Origin: Gammaproteobacteria bacterium
GTDB taxonomy: Bacteria; Pseudomonadota; Gammaproteobacteria; Steroidobacterales; UBA11654
Direction of reading: 5' to 3'
Length of the DNA stretch: 17,593 bases
Assembly: GCA_012965065.1 (NCBI GenBank)
Contig: DTSX01000129.1
Span: 1-17,593, forward strand
Of this stretch, positions 1 through 6,656 are shown piece after piece (position 1 is the first letter of the stretch; each line of letters starts with the position of its first letter). Position numbers and translations under genes: made by a program. The notes below the pieces were generated by a model. That model did no database searches and was not told the origin of the DNA. It saw only the letters and a program-made list of their open reading frames with translations.

Positions 1-106
1 CAACATCCGCCTTTGCTGCGAAATACAAGTAGCGTCTATTTGCCTGGGATTCACCTGCAAATGCGTCCTTCAAATTTTGTTCTGTTTGACTCCCCTTCAA
101 ACTCAT
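1..106 (-). CDS. Rubrerythrin family protein (5' end only, runs off the window)
   Basis: Only the first 35 codons are present, read leftward from an ATG at 106-104. The residues include KGSQTEQNLKDAFAGESQAN followed by RRYLYFAAKAD, the characteristic start of short rubrerythrins; the Glu in AGESQAN is the first di-iron ligand of the four-helix ferritin-like fold. Rubrerythrins are cytoplasmic non-heme iron peroxidases that reduce hydrogen peroxide. A strong Shine-Dalgarno (GAGGAGG on the minus strand, about 113-119) lies a few bases before the ATG and supports the start. An inverted-repeat operator upstream (131-149) suggests metal or peroxide control. The family call rests on the N-terminal motif; the C-terminal rubredoxin part, if any, is outside the window. 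Confidence 0.85.
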   Translation of the reverse strand, partial: MSLKGSQTEQNLKDAFAGESQANRRYLYFAAKADV

Positions 107-125
107 TTTAACCTCCTCAACCTTT

Positions 126-155
126 AAAATAATTAGAATGGTTCTAATTTTACAA
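126..155 (-). promoter_or_regulatory. Probable rubrerythrin promoter
   Basis: Reading the minus strand, TTGTAA (155-150) is a candidate -35 and TATTTT (131-126) a candidate -10, 18 bp apart. The -10 is imperfect, so the boxes are tentative. The spacer is almost entirely filled by the inverted repeat at 131-149, an arrangement that would let a bound repressor block RNA polymerase. Confidence 0.4.
131..149. promoter_or_regulatory. Perfect inverted repeat, Fur/PerR-family-like operator
   Basis: AATTAGAATGGTTCTAATT has perfect 8-bp arms (AATTAGAA/TTCTAATT) around a 3-bp spacer. The TTAGAA-n-TTCTAA core resembles sites of PerR- and Irr-type Fur-family regulators more than the classical Fur box (GATAATGATAATCATTATC). 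It lies 24 bp upstream of the rubrerythrin ATG, and rubrerythrin genes are a common PerR target. The palindrome is seen directly; the regulator is inferred. The site could also touch xseB, which is divergent and starts at 265. Confidence 0.6.
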
Positions 156-264
156 CAGATGTGGTATTTCAACAATACTCAAACTTTATTATTATTGATT
201 GACCCTGAGAAAAGTCTATGCAAACCTAATATTTGATCGTAAAAAAACCCGTGGTGTGCATGCA

Positions 265-495
265 ATGAGTACAACAAAAAATCAGAAGAAAACAATTGAA
301 GAAAGCTTATCTGATCTCGAAAAATTGGTTGCAGAGCTTGAAAATGGTGAACTTGAATTGGATCAAGCTCTAAAAAAGTTCGAACAGGGAGTCAAATTAT
401 CCAGAGAATGTCAAAAAACCCTTGCAGAAACAGAGATGAAGATAAAAATTCTTATGGAAGATGAACTCAAAGCAACGGATGAGCAATTAAAGTAA
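265..495 (+). CDS. xseB: Exodeoxyribonuclease VII small subunit
   Basis: This 76-aa protein is the small subunit of exonuclease VII, which with several copies per XseA chain degrades single-stranded DNA from both ends in mismatch repair and DNA damage processing. The family signature IEESLSDLEKLVAELENGEL, then LDQALKKFEQGVKL, is complete, and the length is close to that of E. coli XseB (80 aa). The reading frame stays open upstream to a TTG at 199, but those extra residues are not XseB-like, so the ATG at 265 is chosen; its ribosome-binding site (GGTG about 10 bp upstream) is weak. XseB is often followed by ispA and dxs; here neither is present and the gene instead overlaps the end of pgpA tail-to-tail by 9 bp. 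No clear promoter was found. Confidence 0.9.
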   Translation: MSTTKNQKKTIEESLSDLEKLVAELENGELELDQALKKFEQGVKLSRECQKTLAETEMKIKILMEDELKATDEQLK

Positions 496-969
496 TAGGC
501 GAACGATAAAGATTAAAAAACCACCGATCAGCACGGCCACCAGATCATCCAACATCACCCCTAGACCAGTTTTAATTTTGGCATCAACCGTCGAGATAGG
601 CCACGGTTTAAAGATATCCAGTACCCGGAAAGTCAAAAATGCAACGATTACCCAAACAGTTGTTATCGGAATGGTTACTAAAAGCAACATCATTGCGACT
701 GTTTCATCGATGACAAGCGCAGGATGGTCGTGAACGTCACGTTTTTCTAAAACCACATTACAGGCCCAAAGAGCTAAAAAGAAAAACAGAAGGATGATCA
801 ACAGTTCCCATAAGGACGTCAAGCCCAGAGCATGCAAAGCGAGATAAATGAGAATGCCAAGTAAGCTACCCCAAGTCCCTGGTGCAAAAGGGATCAAGCC
901 TATACCAAATCCTGTAGCCAGAAAAAAAGCAGGATGACTAAAAACGTCTCTAGAATTGATGTTTATCAT
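487..969 (-). CDS. pgpA: Phosphatidylglycerophosphatase A
   Basis: This 160-aa inner-membrane enzyme removes phosphate from phosphatidylglycerophosphate to give phosphatidylglycerol. The PgpA motifs occur in order: GFGIGLIPFAPGTWGSLLG near residue 20, HPALVIDETV near 82 (acidic catalytic/metal site), FRVLDIFKPWPI near 114, and GLGVMLDDLVA near 135, with hydrophobic membrane segments between them. The length matches the family. The ATG at 969 lies 9 bp after the methyltransferase stop with an AGG-type ribosome site, so it is the last gene of the long minus-strand train. In many proteobacteria pgpA directly follows thiL; here a methyltransferase gene separates them. Its 3' end overlaps xseB by 9 bp. 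Confidence 0.93.
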   Translation of the reverse strand: MININSRDVFSHPAFFLATGFGIGLIPFAPGTWGSLLGILIYLALHALGLTSLWELLIILLFFFLALWACNVVLEKRDVHDHPALVIDETVAMMLLLVTIPITTVWVIVAFLTFRVLDIFKPWPISTVDAKIKTGLGVMLDDLVAVLIGGFLIFIVRLLL

Positions 970-978
970 GCCTACAGT

Positions 979-1578
979 CTATCTCTTTGCGCCAAGAATA
1001 GTGTAGAGCCCCCAGAACCAATTGATTTTATAACTTTCTGCACTGAGGCAGTTAAAATGCAGCTTCTCCAGCATCGCAATTGTTTCAGAACTCTTTAAGC
1101 TGTTGTATTTGGCATAATCAAACAATTGAACGTAGAGATTTAAAATTCGCATGGTCAAAAAATCTCTAGTCCAATCAGTGATAATTATTTTCCCATCGTC
1201 TGTTAAAACCCTATGAGCTTCATTCACAGCAGCTTCTTGATTGTTGATATGACCAAAACAATTGGACAACACCACCCAATCAAATGATTGGGAATCGTAT
1301 GGAAGGGACTCGGCATTCCCCACTTCTAAATGGACTTTGCTTGAGAGTTTTTCTGCGGCTTTTGCCAACATGGCTTGATTGGGGTCAATGCCATTGAACT
1401 GGGTAGCTGGAAATTTTTTTTCTACCATTTCTAAAAAAATTCCCGTTCCACAACCCACATCAAGAAGGCTTGAATCATGATTGAGATCTAAGATTTGTAA
1501 AGGTTTGGAAAAAGAAGGAAGACAATAATGCTGCCACCTTTTGTCATAGTTTTTGGCTCTTTTGGTGTAATCCAACAT
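979..1578 (-). CDS. Class I SAM-dependent methyltransferase, substrate unknown
   Basis: This 199-aa protein has the Methyltransf_11 (UbiE/UbiG-like) layout: SAM-binding motif I LLDVGCGTG at residues 38-46, the ribose-binding acidic residue in GIDP at 63-66, the adenine-contact region NAESLPYDSQSFDWVV at 88-103, and a post-motif HRVLTDDGKIIITDW at 122-135. A hydrophobic/aromatic tail (INWFWGLYTILGAKR) suggests a nonpolar substrate or membrane contact, but this is inference. No strong Shine-Dalgarno precedes the ATG at 1578. It lies 30 bp after thiL and 9 bp before pgpA, so it is probably cotranscribed with both. The substrate cannot be told from sequence; small-molecule, lipid or quinone methylation are all possible. 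Confidence 0.85.
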   Translation of the reverse strand: MLDYTKRAKNYDKRWQHYCLPSFSKPLQILDLNHDSSLLDVGCGTGIFLEMVEKKFPATQFNGIDPNQAMLAKAAEKLSSKVHLEVGNAESLPYDSQSFDWVVLSNCFGHINNQEAAVNEAHRVLTDDGKIIITDWTRDFLTMRILNLYVQLFDYAKYNSLKSSETIAMLEKLHFNCLSAESYKINWFWGLYTILGAKR

Positions 1579-1608
1579 TTTATATTTTGAACATGCAATC
1601 CTTACAAG

Positions 1609-2571
1609 CTAAAAATGAGAATAAGGATTGGCAGAAAGCTTATACTCATCCCCCTGGTCTAGCAATTTCAATTCATTCTCTCTCGTTATTTCACCAATGT
1701 ATGTGTATTTAGTCTCTTGAATAGATTGGGTTAATAAGTCAAATTCGTTTTGTCTGATTTTTGGCACTGTAAAACACAGTTCATAATCATCACCGCCTAT
1801 AAGCGCTTTCTCAATTGATTTTTCTCTTCCCAAAAGATGGGTTAATGTTTCTGAAATTGGCAGTTTGGAAACATCGATCCGAGCGCCCTTATTGCTTTCG
1901 GATAAGATTTTTCCCAAATCACTATAAAGGCCGTCTGATAAATCAATCATGGATGACGCTATCTGATTGAGTTCTTTTGCTTGTTTCATTCTCGGAGTGG
2001 GATATAAAAATTTTTTTACCAAAGACGCATTTACCTCAGCAATTCGATTTTTCTCAATGATTTCCCTGCCGTGGGAAGCATCCCCTAAGAACCCAGAAAC
2101 ATAAATAGAATCTCCTAACTGAGCGCCTGCCCTTGAAACGTATTGGTTGTCAGCAACGATCCCTTGTAAAGAGACTGCAAAAAATTCTGGGCCACGAATG
2201 GTGTCGCCACCAATGAGAGTCACATTGTTTGCATTCGCGAGTGATGAAAATCCTAGAATAAATTTATCTACCCAATCTTTCTTAATGACCGGGACGCTGA
2301 AAATTAAGTTTGCCCACACTGGAGTCGCCCCCATTGCGGCAATATCACTTAGATTTACTGCAAGAGATCTATGCCCTATTGCTTGGGCATCAATGCCCTC
2401 TGGATAGTGAGTGCCAGCGGCAATGACATCCGTCGCCGTGACCAGTTGATAGCCGGGTTCTATTTTAGTAACAGCTGCATCGTCGCCAATCCCTAGGATC
2501 ACATTTTCTGGTGCTACCCTTGTTGACTCTTGCAAGGCTTCTATAACTTCTATTTCCCCAAATGATGGCAT
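1609..2571 (-). CDS. thiL: Thiamine-monophosphate kinase
   Basis: This 320-aa cytoplasmic kinase converts thiamine monophosphate plus ATP to thiamine diphosphate, the active cofactor. It belongs to the PurM/AIR synthase-like superfamily. Diagnostic ThiL motifs are GIGDDAAV (27-34), ATDVIAAGTHY (46-56), SLAVNLSDIAAMGATP (69-84), LIGGDTIRG (119-127), IDLSDGL (209-215) and GGDDYELCF (259-267). Length is standard. The ATG at 2571 lies 10 bp after the nusB stop, in the usual nusB-thiL order, and no clear Shine-Dalgarno is visible, so translation may depend on coupling with nusB. Confidence 0.95.
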   Translation of the reverse strand: MPSFGEIEVIEALQESTRVAPENVILGIGDDAAVTKIEPGYQLVTATDVIAAGTHYPEGIDAQAIGHRSLAVNLSDIAAMGATPVWANLIFSVPVIKKDWVDKFILGFSSLANANNVTLIGGDTIRGPEFFAVSLQGIVADNQYVSRAGAQLGDSIYVSGFLGDASHGREIIEKNRIAEVNASLVKKFLYPTPRMKQAKELNQIASSMIDLSDGLYSDLGKILSESNKGARIDVSKLPISETLTHLLGREKSIEKALIGGDDYELCFTVPKIRQNEFDLLTQSIQETKYTYIGEITRENELKLLDQGDEYKLSANPYSHF

Positions 2572-2581
2572 GAAAAAAATT

Positions 2582-3031
2582 TCAGCGTGATGAATGTTCT
2601 TTTAGAAACGCATCCAAAACCGCATTGACAAATTGGTAGCTATCTTGTGATCCATAAACTTTTGCCAACTCTATTGCTTCATTGATAACAACCTTCGCTG
2701 GTGTGTCTTCATGAGACAAAAGTTCAATCAAACCGATCCAAATGATTGCTCGTTCGATGGGGTCAAGTTGTTCGCTCGGCCTGTCTGAATGCTTGGATGA
2801 AATTTTGTCCAATTTATCTGGATCTTTTAGAATTTCCTGTAAAAGACATTTAAAGTGTGCTTGGTCGATCCGAGCAAATTCTTTTGTTTGCTTTGATTGT
2901 GAAAATAACACATCGAAACCGTCGCCATTGAGTTGATACTGGTAGAGGGTTTGCAGCAACAATTGTCTGGAACCCGAACGACCTTTTTTTGTCAATCTGG
3001 TATCTTCATTTTTTTTATTGCTCTCAGACAT
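2582..3031 (-). CDS. nusB: Transcription antitermination factor NusB
   Basis: NusB binds boxA RNA with NusE/S10 and supports antitermination of rRNA operons. The 149-aa product shows SRQLLLQTLYQYQLNGD near the N-terminus, LDPIERAIIWIGLIELL in the middle and PAKVVINEAIELAKVYG then FVNAVLDAFLKE at the C-terminus, all typical NusB helices. An in-frame ATG exists 12 bp earlier (3043), but GAGGA at 3041-3037 sits 5 bp before the ATG at 3031, so the later start is preferred. That ATG lies inside the ribB stop region (ATGTCTGA, 8-bp overlap), which points to translational coupling with ribB. Lumazine synthase (ribH), which usually lies just before nusB, is absent. Confidence 0.93.
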   Translation of the reverse strand: MSESNKKNEDTRLTKKGRSGSRQLLLQTLYQYQLNGDGFDVLFSQSKQTKEFARIDQAHFKCLLQEILKDPDKLDKISSKHSDRPSEQLDPIERAIIWIGLIELLSHEDTPAKVVINEAIELAKVYGSQDSYQFVNAVLDAFLKEHSSR

Positions 3032-3671
3032 GGGAATCCTCATTTGCCAGTCGATAAAGAATTAAGTCAGCAATGGTAGCAATTTTGAGTTGGTGTTTGG
3101 CCGCAAACTGAAAGAGCTCAGCTCTACTGGCCATTGCCCCATTTTTGTTTAGAATCTCCACAATAATAGCTGCAGATCTCAGGCCAGCTAGTCGAGTGAG
3201 ATCACATCCAGCTTCGGTATGCCCTGCCCTCGTTAAAACACCTCCCTGTCTCGCCATTAAGGGGAATACATGGCCGGGCTGCTTTAAGTCCTTCGGCTGT
3301 GCATCCACTGCAACTGCAGTTCTGATTGTTCTAGCTCGATCGTGCACAGAACTTCCCGTGGTAACTCCTTGGGAAGCTTCAATTGAGACGGTAAAATTGG
3401 TTGAATGATCACAGCCTGTTTTCGGGACCATGAGAGCTATTCCCAATGATTTACATCTGTTTTGGGTTAAAGTGAGACACATTAATCCACGTGCATACTG
3501 CAACATAAAGTTGATGTCTTCAGGCTTTACTTTGTCGGCAGCCATCATAAGATCACCTTCATTCTCTCGATCTTCATCGTCGACAATGATAACCATTTTC
3601 CCTAATCGGATATCCTCAATGATGTCCTCGATTTGAGCATAATGATTTGAAATTTTATCTGTTTTTGCCAT
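3024..3671 (-). CDS. ribB: 3,4-dihydroxy-2-butanone 4-phosphate synthase (stand-alone RibB)
   Basis: RibB converts ribulose 5-phosphate to 3,4-dihydroxy-2-butanone 4-phosphate plus formate, the four-carbon precursor of riboflavin. The 215-aa product contains DDEDRENEGDLMMAAD (31-46, Mg and substrate binding), RGLMCLTL (61-68), DHSTNFTVSIEA (88-99), GVTTGSSVHDRARTIR (102-117) and RAGHTEAGCDL (148-158). It ends soon after IADLILYR, so there is no GTP cyclohydrolase II domain; the length matches E. coli RibB (217 aa) rather than RibBA fusions. The position in the nrdR-ribD-[ribE]-ribBA-[ribH]-nusB cluster is where many proteobacteria have ribBA. It overlaps nusB by 8 bp and lies 53 bp after ribD. 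Confidence 0.94.
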   Translation of the reverse strand: MAKTDKISNHYAQIEDIIEDIRLGKMVIIVDDEDRENEGDLMMAADKVKPEDINFMLQYARGLMCLTLTQNRCKSLGIALMVPKTGCDHSTNFTVSIEASQGVTTGSSVHDRARTIRTAVAVDAQPKDLKQPGHVFPLMARQGGVLTRAGHTEAGCDLTRLAGLRSAAIIVEILNKNGAMASRAELFQFAAKHQLKIATIADLILYRLANEDSHV

Positions 3672-3724
3672 CTAAATTTGTGCTTAACCACTTGGGGTTA
3701 TGCTTAGCCATTGATCCAGTATTG

Positions 3725-4789
3725 TCAAACTGGATTTGCTTTCCTCAAAATGACCCTAATATCATCACCGGTTCTGTCGACTTGAATTAAATTAAAATTA
3801 TATCTTTCTGACATGGCCGATATTGCAGGCAAGCTGAACATATTGTTTGCTTGATCGCCCAGTATACAAGGGGCTAAATAAATAATAATTTCATCTATGA
3901 AATTTTGTTTTAGCAGTGCGCCATTTAAGGTTCCTCCACATTCAAACATAACCTCATTGATCTCCTTTTTTGCTAAATCACGAAATACAGACTCCAGCGA
4001 AACATGTCCATCACGTTCGTTTGTATTTTCAATCATTCCCTCAAAAATTGGGTCATTATGAACCTGTTGTAAACTGTACACAATCACATCTCCGGGTGAT
4101 TTGAGAATTTTATAATCGCCCCTAATTCTCAACTGTGAATCCAAAATAACTCTTGTAGGTTGGTCAATGTCTGAAAAATCATTAATTCTTACGTTCAAGG
4201 AAGGGTCATCTGCAATGACCGTGTCAATTGAGGTTACTAGTGCACAACTTCTCGCTCTCCACAGTTGGACATCATCTCTGGATTGTTTTGAACTAATCCA
4301 TTGGCTTTTCCCATTCAGTAGAGCTGTTTTTCCATCAATACTGGCAGCGATTTTAGTTCGAATGTAAGGCAGTCCATATTTCATACGCTTGTGAAAACCG
4401 ATATTTAAATCTTTGCTTTCTTGACTTAAAACCCCTGAAATGACCTCAATTTCAGCTGATTCAAGTATCTTCCTGCTCTGGCCTGAAACCACAGGATTAG
4501 GATCCTCCATGGCATAAACAACTTTCCCAACTGCGGCAGCGATCAATGCTTCGACGCAAGGAGGAGTCTGCCCAAAGTGAGTGCACGGTTCGAGTGTGCT
4601 GTAGACTGTTGAGTCTTTTGCTTTATCCCCTGCTTCTGACAGGGCAATCGCCTCGGCATGAGCTTCGCCCGTTTGCCTGTGCCACCCTTGGCCAACGATT
4701 TTATTTTCACTAACAACGATGCAGCCAACTCTGGGATTTGGCTTTGCAGTGTGCATTCCTTTCTTGGCTAAATCCAATGCAATCTGCAT
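3725..4789 (-). CDS. ribD: Bifunctional pyrimidine deaminase/reductase RibD
   Basis: RibD performs the second and third steps of riboflavin synthesis: deamination of the diaminopyrimidine intermediate and reduction of its ribosyl side chain. The deaminase half (about residues 1-120) carries the zinc site HAE (H44, E46) and PCTHFGQTPPC (C69, C78). The reductase half (about 141-350) starts LPYIRTKIAASIDGKTAL and has the DHFR-like fold. From the ATG at 4789 the product is 354 aa but lacks the usual first residues. The open frame continues upstream as HTEEHEKY-M, matching the normal RibD N-terminus, to an ATA codon at 4816-4814 placed 8 bp after GAGGAG. No ATG, GTG or TTG is available there, so the true start may be ATA (363 aa). 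It lies just after nrdR. Confidence 0.93.
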   Translation of the reverse strand: MQIALDLAKKGMHTAKPNPRVGCIVVSENKIVGQGWHRQTGEAHAEAIALSEAGDKAKDSTVYSTLEPCTHFGQTPPCVEALIAAAVGKVVYAMEDPNPVVSGQSRKILESAEIEVISGVLSQESKDLNIGFHKRMKYGLPYIRTKIAASIDGKTALLNGKSQWISSKQSRDDVQLWRARSCALVTSIDTVIADDPSLNVRINDFSDIDQPTRVILDSQLRIRGDYKILKSPGDVIVYSLQQVHNDPIFEGMIENTNERDGHVSLESVFRDLAKKEINEVMFECGGTLNGALLKQNFIDEIIIYLAPCILGDQANNMFSLPAISAMSERYNFNLIQVDRTGDDIRVILRKANPV

Positions 4790-4821
4790 GTATTTTTCGT
4801 GTTCTTCAGTGTGTATAGTTA

Positions 4822-5328
4822 CTACTCCTCTTCTTCTGGAAAAATAGAAAACTGAGTCCCTTTTACCTCTGTTTTTGAGGCTTCACGAAGCGATTCTATT
4901 TCCTTTTCAAATTCCTCTAGATCCTGGAATCTTCGGTAAACAGAGGCGTATCTAACAAAAGCGATTTCATCAATTTCTCTCAATTCCTCAATCACTATTT
5001 CACCCAGCAGTCTTGACTGAATCTCCCTTTCTCCCATTTTTTGAACTTTTCGAATCACTCTTGAGATCAGTTCTTCAATAACTTCACTGCTTATAGGTCT
5101 CTTTTCCGTTGCCTTAAGGATTCCGCTCCTCAATTTAGTCTCATTGAAAGGCTCACGGGACTGATCTCTCTTTATCAATTTTGGTAAAACAAATTCTGCA
5201 GATTCAAAGGTAGTAAACCTTTCAGAACATCCCACACACTCTCTTCTGCGTCTAATTTGATACCCATCTCCAGCTAATCTGGAATCTACCACTTTGGTTT
5301 CTTGGTTACCGCAAAAAGGGCAGTGCAT
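4822..5328 (-). CDS. nrdR: Transcriptional repressor NrdR
   Basis: NrdR is the zinc-ribbon/ATP-cone repressor of ribonucleotide reductase genes. The 168-aa product begins MHCPFCGNQETKVVDSR with zinc ligands C3, C6, C31 and C34, followed by the basic RRRRE patch that contacts DNA. The ATP-cone domain runs from about residue 49 (PKLIKRDQSREPFNETKL) to about 139 and senses ATP/dATP. The C-terminal tail ends in a Glu run. The ATG at 5328 lies 4 bp after the glyA stop. The glyA-nrdR-ribD order is common in gammaproteobacteria. No NrdR boxes were recognised in this window, so its targets lie elsewhere. Confidence 0.96.
   Translation of the reverse strand: MHCPFCGNQETKVVDSRLAGDGYQIRRRRECVGCSERFTTFESAEFVLPKLIKRDQSREPFNETKLRSGILKATEKRPISSEVIEELISRVIRKVQKMGEREIQSRLLGEIVIEELREIDEIAFVRYASVYRRFQDLEEFEKEIESLREASKTEVKGTQFSIFPEEEE
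4825..4830 (-). promoter_or_regulatory. Shine-Dalgarno that may serve an ATA start of ribD
   Basis: GAGGAG on the minus strand (inside the last nrdR codons) is the only strong ribosome-binding sequence ahead of ribD. It is 8 bp from the ATA at 4816-4814 but 35 bp from the first ATG (4789). This spacing argues for initiation at ATA, or that the site is only a run of Glu codons in nrdR. Confidence 0.4.
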
Positions 5329-5332
5329 AATT

Positions 5333-6589
5333 CTAAATCAGATTGTAAACAGGAAATTGTTTACACAGTTGCTGAACTTGATTCTTAACCAAGAGAATTT
5401 GATCCTGGTTTTCAATGTCTGCAAGAATTGAGACTATCAATTCCACCAGTTTGGTGACTTCATTTTCTTCAAAACCGCGAGTTGTTATTGCTGGGGTGCC
5501 AATTCTAAGACCGCTTGTAATCATAGGCGATCTTTTGTCGTTGGGCACTGCATTCTTATTCAGAGTTATATGGGCTTGACCCAGAGTTTTCTCTGCTTCG
5601 GCACCGGTGATATTTTTGTCCGTTAGATCCAACAAGAATAGATGGCTGTCTGTGCCTCCAGAAACAACCTTGAAATCTGATTCCATAAATAGTTTTGCCA
5701 TGAGTTTGGCATTGGCAATAACCTGTTTTTGATAGCCAACAAAATCTGGATGCATTGCTTCTAAAAATGCAAAAGCTTTTGCAGCAATCACGTGCATCAT
5801 CGGTCCCCCTTGTGTGCCTGGAAAGACTTGTTTATTAATCGCTTTTTCAATTTCTTCATTCGCCCTGCCTAATATCAGGCCTCCTCTGGGCCCCCTTAGT
5901 GTTTTGTGTGTGGTCGATGTTGTAACATCCGCTATTGGCACCGGATTCGGATAACAACCGGCGGCAACAAGACCTGCAATATGAGCCATATCAACCATCA
6001 AATATGCACCGACTGTATCTGCTATCTCTCTAAACTTATCCCAGTCAGCAATACGAGAATACGCAGAAAAGCCCCCAACGATCATTTTTGGTTTTTGTTC
6101 TTTAGCTAAAACCTCAAGACGATCGTAGTCAATCATGCCTGTTTCCCGGTCTAATCCATAGCCGAAAAAGTTGTACAACCTACCGGAAAAATTTACCGGT
6201 GATCCATGTGTTAAGTGGCCCCCTTCGGAAAGGCTCATTCCAAGTATGGTGTCTCCTGGCTCCAGCAAAGACATATAAACGGCCATGTTTGCTTGAGAGC
6301 CTGAATGGGCTTGAACATTAACAAAATCAGCAGAAAAAAGTTGTTTGGCCCTATCAATTGCCAGGTTTTCAGCAACATCAACATTCTCACAACCGCCGTA
6401 GTATCGACGTGACGGATATCCCTCTGCGTATTTGTTTGTCAACACCGATCCCTGGAGCGCCATAACACCTGGACTTGCATAATTCTCCGATGCTATCAAC
6501 TCTATATGTTCTTCTTGCCTTTGTAATTCAGCCGTTACTGCAGCACTGAGCTCAGGATCCAAATCAGAAATTTTTTGATCTATAATCAT
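5333..6589 (-). CDS. glyA: Serine hydroxymethyltransferase
   Basis: GlyA is a PLP enzyme interconverting serine plus tetrahydrofolate with glycine plus 5,10-methylene-tetrahydrofolate, the main source of one-carbon units for purines and thymidylate. The 418-aa product (usual length) shows HIELIASENYASP (28-40), NKYAEGYPSRRYYGGCENVD (52-71), LMVDMAHIAGLVAAG (197-211) and TTSTTHKTLRGPRGG (223-237), where K229 forms the Schiff base with PLP. Start at 6589 with AAGAG nearly touching the ATG. A 67-bp gap separates it from the deacetylase gene; no terminator is visible there, so read-through from the purL operon is likely, although a TAATAT at about 6606-6611 could belong to a local promoter. Confidence 0.97.
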   Translation of the reverse strand: MIIDQKISDLDPELSAAVTAELQRQEEHIELIASENYASPGVMALQGSVLTNKYAEGYPSRRYYGGCENVDVAENLAIDRAKQLFSADFVNVQAHSGSQANMAVYMSLLEPGDTILGMSLSEGGHLTHGSPVNFSGRLYNFFGYGLDRETGMIDYDRLEVLAKEQKPKMIVGGFSAYSRIADWDKFREIADTVGAYLMVDMAHIAGLVAAGCYPNPVPIADVTTSTTHKTLRGPRGGLILGRANEEIEKAINKQVFPGTQGGPMMHVIAAKAFAFLEAMHPDFVGYQKQVIANAKLMAKLFMESDFKVVSGGTDSHLFLLDLTDKNITGAEAEKTLGQAHITLNKNAVPNDKRSPMITSGLRIGTPAITTRGFEENEVTKLVELIVSILADIENQDQILLVKNQVQQLCKQFPVYNLI

Positions 6590-6656
6590 TCTCTTAGCCA
6601 GAATATTATTCTTGGTACTGTGATTTTACTTACTTAGAGAACATAGATCGATTTTT

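Noticed and set aside
199..264. TTG-initiated N-terminal extension of xseB
   Set aside because: The added residues do not resemble XseB, and an ATG at 265 gives the normal family length.
3685..3700. Small stem TAACC/GGTTA with 6-nt loop between ribD and ribB
   Set aside because: Five base pairs without a T-run is too weak for a terminator and shows no riboswitch features; kept only as context for the missing ribE.
6606..6618. GAATAATATTC palindrome upstream of glyA
   Set aside because: Short and AT-rich; it may hold a -10 box, but no convincing -35 or known operator is present.
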